DNA of 64,000 nt from Prochlorococcus sp. AG-347-K16. GTDB taxonomy: Bacteria; Cyanobacteriota; Cyanobacteriia; PCC-6307; Cyanobiaceae. Below the pieces are notes generated by a model. The model was not told where the DNA came from. It did not search any database and saw only the letters and a list, made by a program, of their open reading frames with translations. The position numbers were made by a program, and so were the translations under genes. Location of the stretch: contig QCCD01000007.1 in NCBI GenBank assembly GCA_003281405.1, positions 1 to 64,000 of the forward strand, given 5' to 3'. Position 1 is the first letter of the stretch. Each line of letters starts with the position of its first letter. Below are positions 18,209 through 26,287 of the stretch, one piece after another.

Positions 18209-19639
18209 TTAAAGACATCTTTCAATTCGAGTTCTATCAGTTTTACTCTCTGCGAAAAGCTCCCAACTTTGAATTAAATCTGGCCCACTGAGAGATCCAA
18301 AAAAGGCTACTCTTAATGATTTCATTAATATCCCTTTTTTAATATCATGTTTTTTTGAGATCTCGTTTATTATTTCTTTGGCTTTCTCTTTATTTAGTTT
18401 TATAGTATCTTGCTCAATTAAATAATTTAAGATTAGTTTTAAAGATAATTTGCTTTCCGGGTTTTCCAGAAAATCTTGACTTTCTTTTTGAATTGTAGGT
18501 ATCAAGAAAAATGGTTTTGATTGATCAATTGAATCTTTTAAAAGAGTCATAGAGTCTCTAATCAAAATTGCTAATTTATTAGCCCATTCTTGAGATGGCG
18601 GCTTCCAACCATTGTCATCCCAGTATTTTCTAATGATCTCAATTAACTTTTTTGATTCCATATTTTTTATATATTGAGAATTAATCCAGTTGAGTTTTTC
18701 CCAACTAAATTTGGCTCCAGCTTTATTTATTTCTGATAAGTCAAAAATTTCGGATATCTCTTCAACTGAAAGTATTTCCCTGTCGACAGATTTTGGAGAC
18801 CAACCTAAAAATGCCATATAGTTCGATAGGGCCTCAGGTAAATATCCCATTTCTCTAAATTCGTCGATTGAAGTAACGCAATCTCTCTTAGATAATTTTT
18901 TCCCTTCGCTATTAAGTATTAAGGGTGTATGCGAAAAAGTTGGTAAATTAAAATTTAATGCTTTATAAATCAATATTTGTTTTGCAGTGTTCGAGATATG
19001 GTCTTCACCCCTTACAACGTGAGTAATATTCATGAAATTATCATCAACTACAACTGCAAGATTATACAAAGGATCACCAATCTCATATCCCTTAGCCCTT
19101 CTTGATAAAACTAAATCACCTCCCAAATCCTTCCCTTGCCATTTGATTTCGCCTCTTATCTGATCTACCCATTTAATATCAATTTTTTCATCAATCTTAA
19201 ATCTTATTACTGAAGTCCGCCCTTTGGATATGAATGTTTCTATTTCTTCTTTTGAAAGACTTCTGTGTCTATTATCATGCTTTGGAGGTAATCCTTTCTT
19301 TTTTTGTTCTTCTCTTAATTCAGATATTTCATCTTCTGATGTAAAGCACCTATATGCAGCTCCACATTCCAATAGTTTTTTGATATAACTTTTGTGAATC
19401 GAAATTCGGTCACTTTGCTTTATAGGTTCTTCATCCCATTTAAGTCCAAGCCATTTCAAGCCCTCTAATATATTTTTTGTATATTCAGATTTAGATCGAA
19501 GAAAATCTGTATCTTCTATTCTTATAAGAAATTTTCCACCTATTTTTTGTGCATACAACCAATTGAATAGTGCTGTTCGCGCTGTCCCAATATGAAATAA
19601 ACCCGTTGGACTCGGGGCTAGTCTTAAACGTTTTTCCAA
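18209..19639 (-). CDS. gltX: Glutamyl-tRNA synthetase
   Basis: Class I synthetase that charges tRNA-Glu; in cyanobacteria the product also feeds tetrapyrrole synthesis through glutamyl-tRNA reductase. The 476 residues fit. The HIGH-type motif FHIGTAR is at 15-21, and the KMSKS-type loop is KLSKRD near residue 245. Since cyanobacteria generally lack GlnRS, it is probably non-discriminating, also charging tRNA-Gln for the amidotransferase route; that is family knowledge, not seen here. The start codon is only 17 bases from the 3' end of tRNA-Asp. Confidence 0.97.
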   Translation of the reverse strand: MEKRLRLAPSPTGLFHIGTARTALFNWLYAQKIGGKFLIRIEDTDFLRSKSEYTKNILEGLKWLGLKWDEEPIKQSDRISIHKSYIKKLLECGAAYRCFTSEDEISELREEQKKKGLPPKHDNRHRSLSKEEIETFISKGRTSVIRFKIDEKIDIKWVDQIRGEIKWQGKDLGGDLVLSRRAKGYEIGDPLYNLAVVVDDNFMNITHVVRGEDHISNTAKQILIYKALNFNLPTFSHTPLILNSEGKKLSKRDCVTSIDEFREMGYLPEALSNYMAFLGWSPKSVDREILSVEEISEIFDLSEINKAGAKFSWEKLNWINSQYIKNMESKKLIEIIRKYWDDNGWKPPSQEWANKLAILIRDSMTLLKDSIDQSKPFFLIPTIQKESQDFLENPESKLSLKLILNYLIEQDTIKLNKEKAKEIINEISKKHDIKKGILMKSLRVAFFGSLSGPDLIQSWELFAESKTDRTRIERCL

Positions 19640-19656
19640 ATTTCTTTTAGAAAAAA

Positions 19657-19730
19657 CGGGACCGACGGGATTCGAACCCGCAACTTCCGCCGTGACAGGG
19701 CGGTGCTCTAACCAGTTGAACTACGGTCCC
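19657..19730 (-). tRNA. trnD: tRNA-Asp (GTC)
   Basis: Read on the minus strand, 74 bases fold as a tRNA: acceptor GGGACCG with CGGTCCC, D-arm with GTTCAACTGGTTAGAGC, anticodon stem-loop CCGCC-CTGTCAC-GGCGG giving anticodon GTC, and T-arm GCGGGTTCGAATCCCGT. The discriminator base is G, as expected for tRNA-Asp. CCA is not encoded. Six Ts directly follow the acceptor stem, and gltX starts 17 bases downstream. Confidence 0.97.
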
Positions 19731-19881
19731 AGATTTTTGTTCTAAAATTTATTTAGAACTTCATTCTTAAAATTATCAGATCATAATACTCAATTTATGG
19801 GGTTGTAATAAAAAAAATTTATTAATTTGAGGATTTACAGAAATAAATTAGTTTTTTAACTGCCTTTGTGTAAACAACTAT

Positions 19882-20076
19882 TTATTTTTGAGGTCTAAAA
19901 CCAGCAGGTTCTATCAACCTAACTTGATTGCCTCTAGCAGTAAATTCTCTGCCTTGGTCACTTTGTACGACAACTCTCCCACCAGACTTAACTCTGATAA
20001 CTCTTGCACGAACCCATCCTAAAGCTGCTGATTCGAGGACTTTAACTACGTCCCCAGGTTGAAGATCTAACTCCAT
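19882..20076 (-). CDS. Small beta-rich conserved protein between tRNA genes
   Basis: A 64-residue protein of unknown function, with alternating hydrophobic and polar residues and glycine turns (LQPGDVVKVLES, ARVIRVKSGGRVVVQSDQG, GNQVRLIEP) that suggest a small SH3- or KOW-like beta barrel. Such barrels often bind RNA or proteins, but that is inference. It lies 35 bases after tRNA-Trp and about 150 bases before tRNA-Asp on the same strand. Its GC content looks higher than that of neighbouring hypothetical genes, which suggests conserved, well-expressed coding sequence. Confidence 0.8.
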   Translation of the reverse strand: MELDLQPGDVVKVLESAALGWVRARVIRVKSGGRVVVQSDQGREFTARGNQVRLIEPAGFRPQK

Positions 20077-20111
20077 CTTATGAAAAAATAATTTACATAA
20101 TGTTGATCAAA

Positions 20112-20184
20112 CGCGTCGTGGAGGACTTGAACCCCCGACATCAGGTTTTGGAGACCTGCGTTCTACCAACTGAACTAACGACGC
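20112..20184 (-). tRNA. trnW: tRNA-Trp (CCA)
   Basis: Minus-strand 73-base tRNA: acceptor GCGTCGT pairs with ACGACGC, D-arm GTTCAGTTGGTAGAAC, anticodon stem-loop CAGGT-CTCCAAA-ACCTG giving anticodon CCA, T-arm GGGGGTTCAAGTCCTCC. The discriminator is G. The terminal CCA is not encoded. It lies 53 bases downstream of rplS. Confidence 0.97.
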
Positions 20185-20237
20185 ATTTTAATGATTATAA
20201 GCGTCTTTGTGACCAATAAGTTGATTAATTTACAACT

Positions 20238-20717
20238 TTATCGATCAAAGCGTTGTTTTACGCGAGTAGCTTTTCCTACTCTATCTCTCAGATAGAATAA
20301 CTTAGCTCTTCTTACTTTACCTCTACGTTCAACTTTTAGAGAGGCAACCTGTGGACTATGTAGCATAAATACTCTTTCAACACCTATACCCTGAAAAATT
20401 CTTCTAACTGTAATAGTCTGGTTAATTCCTCCATGTCTTTTTGCTATGACAACGCCTTCATAAGGTTGAACTCTTTCTTTATTACCTTCTGTAATTTTCA
20501 CTCCAACTTTAACAGTGTCCCCAACATATATTTCAGGTAATTCTTTTTTTAATTGTTCGTTCTCAAACTCCTTAATAAGATTGGATGGGCTTAAGGTTTG
20601 CGTAGTCTCAGAAACCGTATTTTTTTCTTTTTGTTCAACTGCTACATCAACTGATGCGTCAGCTTTAACACCGGTTTCTAAATCCTTCTCTTGTTTCTCT
20701 TTGGCCATTTTGGTCAT
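20238..20717 (-). CDS. rplS: 50S ribosomal protein L19
   Basis: Ribosomal protein at the interface of the two subunits. The family core begins near residue 45 ([20 protein letters not shown]) and contains [29 protein letters not shown] and the C-terminal [19 protein letters not shown]. The 159 residues exceed the usual 115-120 because of a charged N-terminal extension of about 45 residues that looks disordered, a feature I associate with picocyanobacterial L19. ATG at 20717 is given; the ATG three codons later is also possible. tRNA-Trp follows on the same strand. Confidence 0.97.
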   Translation of the reverse strand: MTKMAKEKQEKDLETGVKADASVDVAVEQKEKNTVSETTQTLSPSNLIKEFENEQLKKELPEIYVGDTVKVGVKITEGNKERVQPYEGVVIAKRHGGINQTITVRRIFQGIGVERVFMLHSPQVASLKVERRGKVRRAKLFYLRDRVGKATRVKQRFDR

Positions 20718-20740
20718 TTTTATCCTACAAGTTCTATATC

Positions 20741-21049
20741 TTAACCTTTTGACTCGCCTTTAGTAACCTTTTTGGTAAATGAAATTGTTTTTGAAAACAT
20801 TTGGAATCCTGTGACGAGCATCCATAAAACTCCAAGGGAATTCAATATTACGTATATAAGTTCCCCATTATCTCCAAGCCATTCGCCCTCATGGAGAGAC
20901 ATTAACCAATGAACTTGTTCTCTAGAGTAACCCAGTAAATCTTTTGAAACCCTATAAAGAAGACCAGTAATTGAAGATATAAATAATGGAAGAAAAATCC
21001 AGGGCGCCAAAGCCTTATGAAATTGCCTAGAATTAAATAAAGTTTTCAT
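20741..21049 (-). CDS. PepSY-associated transmembrane protein, small
   Basis: A 102-residue protein resembling the short PepSY-associated TM family: an [20 protein letters not shown] helix at about 11-30, a loop with [12 protein letters not shown], a second helix at about 65-85 ([18 protein letters not shown]), and a basic tail. The paired His-containing helices recall haem- or redox-linked membrane proteins, but no ligand role can be shown. It lies 23 bases upstream of rplS on the same strand and is divergent from map. Confidence 0.75.
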   Translation of the reverse strand: MKTLFNSRQFHKALAPWIFLPLFISSITGLLYRVSKDLLGYSREQVHWLMSLHEGEWLGDNGELIYVILNSLGVLWMLVTGFQMFSKTISFTKKVTKGESKG

Positions 21050-21144
21050 TTTCGTTTCTTTCCCATTGTTATTGATAGATTTAAGGTAGCCAAGTTCATA
21101 AAGGCTATTTTGAAGATATTTACCTATTACTATTATTTATTCAA

Positions 21145-21984
21145 ATGAGACATTTTGCAGATCTTTTGCTAAATAAAAATAATTCCAAAGCTAATGATCA
21201 AGCTCCCTTTATTCAGAGGAGAAGAGGAATCGAAATAAAGTCTTCACGTGAGATAAATTTGATGAAAAAATCTAGCAGAATTGTAGCTACTGTTTTGAGA
21301 GAAATTAATGACTTAATTAAACCTGGAATGAGTACAAAAGATTTAGATGATTTCGCAGAAAAGAGGATAAAAAGTTTTGGAGCAGTACCAAGTTTCAAGG
21401 GCTACCATGGATTCCCTTCCAGTATTTGTTCTAGTATTAATAATGAGGTTGTCCACGGCATTCCAAGTAAGAATAAAATAATTAAAAATGGTGACTTGGT
21501 TAAAATTGATACAGGGGCATATTTAGATGGTTTCCATGGAGATAGTTGTATATCAATTTGTGTAGGAGAAGTTAGTCCAAAGGCTCAAAAACTCAGTGAT
21601 ATAGCATTTAAAGCATTGTATGCGGGGCTTTCGAAAATCAAGGCAGGCAATACACTTCTAGATGTGGCTGGGGAAATCGAAGACGTTGTTGTGAAAAATG
21701 GCTTTAGTGTTGTAGAAGACTATACAGGCCATGGAGTTGGACGAAATCTTCATGAAGAACCATCTGTATTTAATTTTCGGACCAAAGAATTGCCTAACGT
21801 CGTTCTTCGCGAAGGAATGACATTAGCGGTGGAACCTATTGTTAATGAAGGGACTAAATTTTGTAAAACACTAAATGATAGATGGACCGTAATAACAAAA
21901 GATGGGAAACTATCGGCCCAATGGGAGCATACAATAGTTGTTTTAAAAGATGGTATTGAAATATTGACAGATCGAGATTTTTAG
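21145..21984 (+). CDS. map: Methionine aminopeptidase, type I
   Basis: Metalloenzyme removing the initiator Met from nascent proteins. The 279 residues include an N-terminal extension of about 30 residues before the pita-bread fold (GIEIKSSREINLMKKSSRIV). Metal ligands are visible: two Asp in KIDTGAYLDGFHGDSC, His in GHGVGRNLHEEP, Glu in LAVEPIVNEG and Glu in QWEHT. Start is ATG at 21145. It converges with the SDR gene with 3 bases between the two genes. Confidence 0.96.
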   Translation: MRHFADLLLNKNNSKANDQAPFIQRRRGIEIKSSREINLMKKSSRIVATVLREINDLIKPGMSTKDLDDFAEKRIKSFGAVPSFKGYHGFPSSICSSINNEVVHGIPSKNKIIKNGDLVKIDTGAYLDGFHGDSCISICVGEVSPKAQKLSDIAFKALYAGLSKIKAGNTLLDVAGEIEDVVVKNGFSVVEDYTGHGVGRNLHEEPSVFNFRTKELPNVVLREGMTLAVEPIVNEGTKFCKTLNDRWTVITKDGKLSAQWEHTIVVLKDGIEILTDRDF

Positions 21985-21987
21985 GGA

Positions 21988-22707
21988 CTAAGATTTATAT
22001 TTATAGATAATTTTGCAATATAAAAAATTTAAAAATTCTTTCAATGGGAAGATTACATATGTTAATGGGTTTGGACTAATTATTACTAAATAATTTTTTG
22101 AATTGGCTAAATCATAAATTTTTTTAGAAACAAATTTGGGACTCATTATTCCGAGAGGATTTAATTCTGATTTAAAAGGCCCTAAGATGATTTTTTTAAT
22201 AATTAATTTTTTCTTTATAGTTTTGTCCATTAGATTTTTTTTGGAAGAAACTAATCGTCCAATAAGGGATTTACTAATCTCATATGACGGATTTAGGGCG
22301 GGTAATATTTCTGCTTCAGATGTGTTTATCCAAATCTCTTTTTTTATTAGTGAATCACTCGTTCGAGCAATATCTTCAAATAAATTTAAGAATTTGAATT
22401 TGCTTAATGCATTTATCTCTATAGATTTTTCATAATTGGAATTTTCTCTACTCAAATCATAGATACCATGGTTCAAAATTAAAATATCTATCTTTTCTAA
22501 TTGTTTTTTTAATAATGACTCCTTACCACATTCCCATGTAATCCATTCATTTGGAGATTCAAGATTTATTTCATAATTAGTTTTACTATGAGTAAATCCA
22601 ATCACTTTATACCCTTTTTGACGAAATAACTTTGTTAATTCTTTCCCTAGCGCACCTGAGGCTCCAGTAATCCCTATAGTTTTTTCGTTTTTAGTTGAAT
22701 TTATCAT
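21988..22707 (-). CDS. Short-chain dehydrogenase/reductase, substrate unknown
   Basis: A 239-residue Rossmann-fold oxidoreductase. The dinucleotide loop is TGASGALGK near residues 14-22, LNHGIY replaces the usual NNAG, and the catalytic pair is YEISK. A Ser of the triad lies in INTSEAE rather than the common ISS. The C-terminal part is hydrophobic (LTYVIFPLKEFLNFLYCKI), suggesting membrane association. The substrate cannot be assigned. It is convergent with map and faces the DRTGG-domain gene across 145 bases. Confidence 0.82.
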   Translation of the reverse strand: MINSTKNEKTIGITGASGALGKELTKLFRQKGYKVIGFTHSKTNYEINLESPNEWITWECGKESLLKKQLEKIDILILNHGIYDLSRENSNYEKSIEINALSKFKFLNLFEDIARTSDSLIKKEIWINTSEAEILPALNPSYEISKSLIGRLVSSKKNLMDKTIKKKLIIKKIILGPFKSELNPLGIMSPKFVSKKIYDLANSKNYLVIISPNPLTYVIFPLKEFLNFLYCKIIYKYKS

Positions 22708-22852
22708 TTTTAATGATTTTGATGAGATACCAAATAATTAAAATAAATTTTCAAAAAATTATTTATTTTTTATTTAATTAAAACTCATAAATAATTGTTT
22801 AGTTATGAAAAAAATATTATCTTGAACCTATTGATAAATAATTTTACTAATT

Positions 22853-23962
22853 ATGAGCGATATATTATTAATTGGTTCATGCGAGCCATTTAGTGGTAAG
22901 TCTGCAATGGTTCTTGGGATAGCAAAAAGACTTTTACAGGAGAAAAAAAAAGTACGCATAGGAAAACCTCTGGCAACATGTATTGAACTTACTAATCTTC
23001 CTTCAATGTCTTATGAAGGATTAATAGATGATGATGTTAAGTTTATTGGATCTACATTAAATATCAAAGAAGAAAATTTAATTTCTTCAGTAGGATTATT
23101 AGATAATATATCAGCTGAAAAAAGAATCTTCAATAAAGACTTACTCCCAGGAAAAGGTTTTGATCAGATTGAAGGATTGGTGAATGATGATTTTGAAGGT
23201 CTTAATATTTTAGAGGCAGCTGGAAGTCTTCATGAAGGTATGATTTATGGCTTAAGTCTCCCACAACTAGCTAAGGATTTAGATGCGAAAGTTTTAATTG
23301 TGAACTTATGGGAAGATTGTAAAAGCGTGGATGCATTACTTGATGCGAAAAAACAATTAGGTGAAAACTTGGCTGGAGTGGTACTGAACGGTGTGCTGCC
23401 GCAAGAAGTTGAAAAAGTTAAAAATGAAATAATACCTTCTCTTAATGATCTGGATATTGAAGTGTTTGGGGTGATGCCTAAATCACCACTGCTCAGAAGT
23501 GTCACCGTTGGTGAGCTCGTAAGAAGATTAGATGCCCAAGTAATTTGTTGCCCTGAAAAAGATCAATTACTTGTTGAAACCTTAAGCATTGGAGCAATGG
23601 GGGTAAATTCTGCAATGGAATTTTTCAGGAGAAGACGAAATATGGCTGTAGTCACTGGAGCTGATAGAACTGATATACAACTTGCTGCTTTAGAAGCTTC
23701 GACTCAATGCCTAATTTTAACTGGTCTAGGGGATCCTTTGTCGCAATTGATTCATAGAGCGGAAGAATTAGAGGTGCCAATTTTAAAGGTGGGATTAGAT
23801 ACTCTTTCTTCTGTGGAAATTATTGAACAAGCTTTTGGTCATGTCAGAATACATGAATCAATTAAAGCGTCTTACGCTATTCAATTAGTTCAAGAGCATG
23901 TAAATCTAAAAAGAATTCTCGAAAAGATAGATTTTTCCTGCAATTTTTCAGATAAATGCTAA
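22853..23962 (+). CDS. BioD-like P-loop protein with DRTGG domain (COG0857-type)
   Basis: A 369-residue protein with an N-terminal P-loop related to dethiobiotin synthetase (GSCEPFSGKSAM at about 8-19) and a C-terminal DRTGG domain (VVTGADRTDIQLAALE near 262-277). This matches the N-terminal two-thirds of long phosphotransacetylases, but the catalytic PTA domain is missing, so it is not an acetyl phosphate enzyme itself. DRTGG domains are thought to bind nucleotides or regulate partners. It is followed by a SLOG-like gene after 25 bases and then by a YajQ gene, so a nucleotide-linked regulatory role is possible. Confidence 0.85.
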   Translation: MSDILLIGSCEPFSGKSAMVLGIAKRLLQEKKKVRIGKPLATCIELTNLPSMSYEGLIDDDVKFIGSTLNIKEENLISSVGLLDNISAEKRIFNKDLLPGKGFDQIEGLVNDDFEGLNILEAAGSLHEGMIYGLSLPQLAKDLDAKVLIVNLWEDCKSVDALLDAKKQLGENLAGVVLNGVLPQEVEKVKNEIIPSLNDLDIEVFGVMPKSPLLRSVTVGELVRRLDAQVICCPEKDQLLVETLSIGAMGVNSAMEFFRRRRNMAVVTGADRTDIQLAALEASTQCLILTGLGDPLSQLIHRAEELEVPILKVGLDTLSSVEIIEQAFGHVRIHESIKASYAIQLVQEHVNLKRILEKIDFSCNFSDKC

Positions 23963-23987
23963 TTTCAAATATAGGAACTTTATTATT

Positions 23988-24500
23988 TTGAGCCGTTCTT
24001 TAGATTTACCTGCAACTGAAGGCGTTGATGCTTTAGCTCAAGAACTTGCAAAACTCCAAGATAATGGAAAAAGGAGAATTGCTTTTTTGGGCAGTAGACA
24101 CGTACCTGTTGTCGATATCCACTTAATTGAGTTGATAGCAAGGTCGTTAGCAGAGGAAGGACATAATATCCTTACTTCTGGATCTCAAGGAGTTAATTCG
24201 GCAGTTATTCGAGCTGTCTTAGATATTAACCCATCACTTTTAACCGTTTTATTACCACAAAGTCTTGATAGGCAAATACCTGAAATAAAGGATCAACTTG
24301 AAAGGGTTATGCATTTGGTTGAAAAAAGTGAAAATGATGAATTACCTTTGCCACTTGCAAGCAGTCTTTGTAATCAAGAAATAATTACTAGGTGCGATCA
24401 ATTAATATGCTTTGCCTTTCACGATAGTGAAACTTTGCTAAATAGTTGTAGATGTGCGGAAGAAATGGGGAAAGTGGTTAGTTTGTTATTTTTTGATTAA
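23988..24500 (+). CDS. SLOG/Rossmann-like nucleotide-binding protein
   Basis: A 170-residue protein with features of the SLOG superfamily (DprA, LOG, YpsA-type nucleotide or nucleoside-phosphate binders): IAFLGSRHVP near 32-41, a glycine motif LTSGSQGVNSAVIRAVL, and a late strand with RCDQLICFAFHDSETLLNS then CAEEMGKVVSLLF. No catalytic motif of a known enzyme is evident. Translation seems to start with TTG at 23988, since no ATG precedes the conserved region. It lies 25 bases after the DRTGG-domain gene and is probably co-transcribed with it. Confidence 0.72.
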   Translation: MSRSLDLPATEGVDALAQELAKLQDNGKRRIAFLGSRHVPVVDIHLIELIARSLAEEGHNILTSGSQGVNSAVIRAVLDINPSLLTVLLPQSLDRQIPEIKDQLERVMHLVEKSENDELPLPLASSLCNQEIITRCDQLICFAFHDSETLLNSCRCAEEMGKVVSLLFFD

Positions 24501-24566
24501 ATTAATCCATTTCCCCTTATTAAAAGATGATTTATGCTAAAAATATTTAGCGTTTGATAATTTACT

Positions 24567-25064
24567 ATGGCAGAAAGTTTTTCATTTGATGTGGTCTCTG
24601 ACTTTGATAGACAGGAATTAGTCAATTCTTTGGATCAAGTAAAAAGGGAAATTTCTCAGCGCTACGATCTTAAGGGTACAAATACTTCAGTTGAATTAGA
24701 TAAAGAAAATATTTTTATAATCACCAATAGTGAGCTAACCTTAAATGCTGTTAATGACATAATTAGACAAAAGGCAATAAAAAGAAACTTATCTTTAAAA
24801 ATATTTGACTACGGTGAAATTGAGACGGTTAGTGGTAATAAAATAAAACAGACAATTTTATTAAAGCAAGGAATTAAACAAGAAATTGCAAAAAAAATTA
24901 GTAAAAATATTAGAGACCAAATAAAAAAAATTAGTGTCAGCATCAATGGAGAAACACTCAGAGTCGCTAGTAAGAGCAAAAATGATCTTCAGTTGGCAAT
25001 TAAGCTTGTTAGTCATTTGGAAGAGTCATTGAATATTCCTCTAAAAGCTAATAACTTTAGATAA
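24567..25064 (+). CDS. YajQ family nucleotide-binding protein
   Basis: A 165-residue protein of the UPF0234/YajQ family, two ferredoxin-like domains. It is recognised from SFDVVSDFDRQELVNSLDQVKREISQRYDLKGT at the start and KKISKNIRDQIKKISVSINGETLRVASKSKNDLQ near the end. Family members bind nucleic acids or nucleotides, and one in Xanthomonas is a cyclic-di-GMP effector; whether that holds here is unknown. ATG is at 24567. A small acidic-basic hypothetical gene follows 26 bases later. Confidence 0.93.
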   Translation: MAESFSFDVVSDFDRQELVNSLDQVKREISQRYDLKGTNTSVELDKENIFIITNSELTLNAVNDIIRQKAIKRNLSLKIFDYGEIETVSGNKIKQTILLKQGIKQEIAKKISKNIRDQIKKISVSINGETLRVASKSKNDLQLAIKLVSHLEESLNIPLKANNFR

Positions 25065-25090
25065 GATCTGTTGTAAGTTTATTTTGAAAT

Positions 25091-25300
25091 ATGGCAGATT
25101 ATTCACAATCTCTCATTAAATCTTTGATTAAAAAAGTAAAAGAATATCCTCGTTTTTCAAAAAAAGAAATAGAAAAATTTTGTTGGATGGCGGTACATGA
25201 GCATAAGCATGGTGTTTTACCCTCTGAATATGACATTAGGGAGATAGATGAGGAACTTTATTTAGAACTTTTGCAAGAATTTAAATCAAATAATTACTAA
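25091..25300 (+). CDS. Small hypothetical protein, predicted helical
   Basis: A 69-residue soluble protein, largely helical and charged, with an aromatic centre (RFSKKEIEKFCWMAVHEHKHGV) and an acidic end (REIDEELYLELLQEFKSNN). The family is unknown to me. It follows the yajQ gene on the same strand. No signal or membrane segment is seen. Codon use matches its neighbours. Confidence 0.65.
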   Translation: MADYSQSLIKSLIKKVKEYPRFSKKEIEKFCWMAVHEHKHGVLPSEYDIREIDEELYLELLQEFKSNNY

Positions 25301-25409
25301 ATAATATCTATATTTAAATTTACAATTATTAAAAAAATATTTTAATTAAATGTCTTACTAATGCACTAATTAGTCTATTTAAATATGATTAATTAAAAGA
25401 AAAAAATTA

Positions 25410-26213
25410 ATGTCAACATCTTTTAAAAATGTTACGCCAACAGGACCTGGTGGGACAACAACTTTATTGATTGTATTGTCTTTTACTGGCTTCCTCTTGC
25501 TAACCCAAGCTCTCTTTGTTGTTCCTTCTGGACAAGTTGCAGTTGTTACAACTCTAGGGAAAGTAAGCGGTCCCTCTAGGAGAGCTGGTTTAAATTTTAA
25601 ACTTCCATTCATTCAATCTGTTTATCCATTTGATATAAAGACTCAAGTTCAACCCGAAAAATTTGAAACATTAACTAAAGATCTGCAAGTTATTAGGGCT
25701 ACAGCTACTGTTAAATATTCAGTAAAACCTAACGAAGCTGGAAGGATATTTGCAACAATTGCAAGTAGAAATAGCGATGTTTATCAGAAAATTGTTCAGC
25801 CATCTTTGCTAAAAGCTTTAAAATCAGTCTTTTCTCAATATGAGCTAGAAACAATTGCTACTGAATTCGCAGTAATTTCTGAAAAAGTAGGTGATACTGT
25901 TGCACAAGAACTGAACTCTTTCGATTATGTAGATGTTAAAAGTTTAGATCTTACTGGATTAGAGATTGCTGAAGAATATAGAGCTGCCATTGAACAAAAG
26001 CAAATAGCAGGTCAGCAATTACTTAGAGCAAAGACAGAAGTTGAAATTGCTGAGCAAGAAGCTCTTAGGTATGAGACATTAAATAGAAGTCTCGACGATC
26101 AGGTCCTTTTCAAATTATTTCTCGACAAATGGGATGGTAGTACACAAGTTGTTCCTGGCCTCCCAGGTTCCGAAGGAGGAAGTCCCCCAGTAATTGTTGG
26201 TGGTAGGAGATAA
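25410..26213 (+). CDS. phb: Prohibitin / band 7 (SPFH) membrane protein
   Basis: Membrane-anchored SPFH protein expected to form large ring oligomers that organise membranes or control proteases such as FtsH. The 267 residues comprise an N-terminal helix at about 17-38, the band 7 domain (VPSGQVAVVTTLGKVSGP to ARSLD), and a coiled-coil stretch rich in Ala, Glu and Gln (AAIEQKQIAGQQLLRAKTEVEIAEQEA) before a Gly/Pro-rich tail. It stands alone between yajQ-type genes and the convergent hemL. Start is ATG at 25410. Confidence 0.93.
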   Translation: MSTSFKNVTPTGPGGTTTLLIVLSFTGFLLLTQALFVVPSGQVAVVTTLGKVSGPSRRAGLNFKLPFIQSVYPFDIKTQVQPEKFETLTKDLQVIRATATVKYSVKPNEAGRIFATIASRNSDVYQKIVQPSLLKALKSVFSQYELETIATEFAVISEKVGDTVAQELNSFDYVDVKSLDLTGLEIAEEYRAAIEQKQIAGQQLLRAKTEVEIAEQEALRYETLNRSLDDQVLFKLFLDKWDGSTQVVPGLPGSEGGSPPVIVGGRR

Positions 26214-26242
26214 TTATTTAACAATAATCTTTCTATAAGTTT

Positions 26243-26287
26243 TAATCATTTATTTATTTTTCCTTAAGAAAGATGAGTAAATGATTA
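26243..26287. terminator. Candidate bidirectional terminator between phb and hemL
   Basis: A 10-bp inverted repeat (TAATCATTTA at 26243-26252 and its complement at 26278-26287) encloses a T-rich loop and covers the hemL stop codon region. It lies between two convergent genes. The loop is long (25 bases) and a clean U-tract follows only partly, so support is moderate. Confidence 0.35.

Noticed and set aside
16127-18225. Minus-strand ORFs opposite tsaD and the antiporter
   Set aside because: Shadow frames; sequence lacks domain structure and overlaps strong genes.
19739-19759. Perfect 8-bp hairpin upstream of tRNA-Asp
   Set aside because: Could be a terminator for the 64-residue gene, but no T run follows on the minus strand; too weak to call alone.
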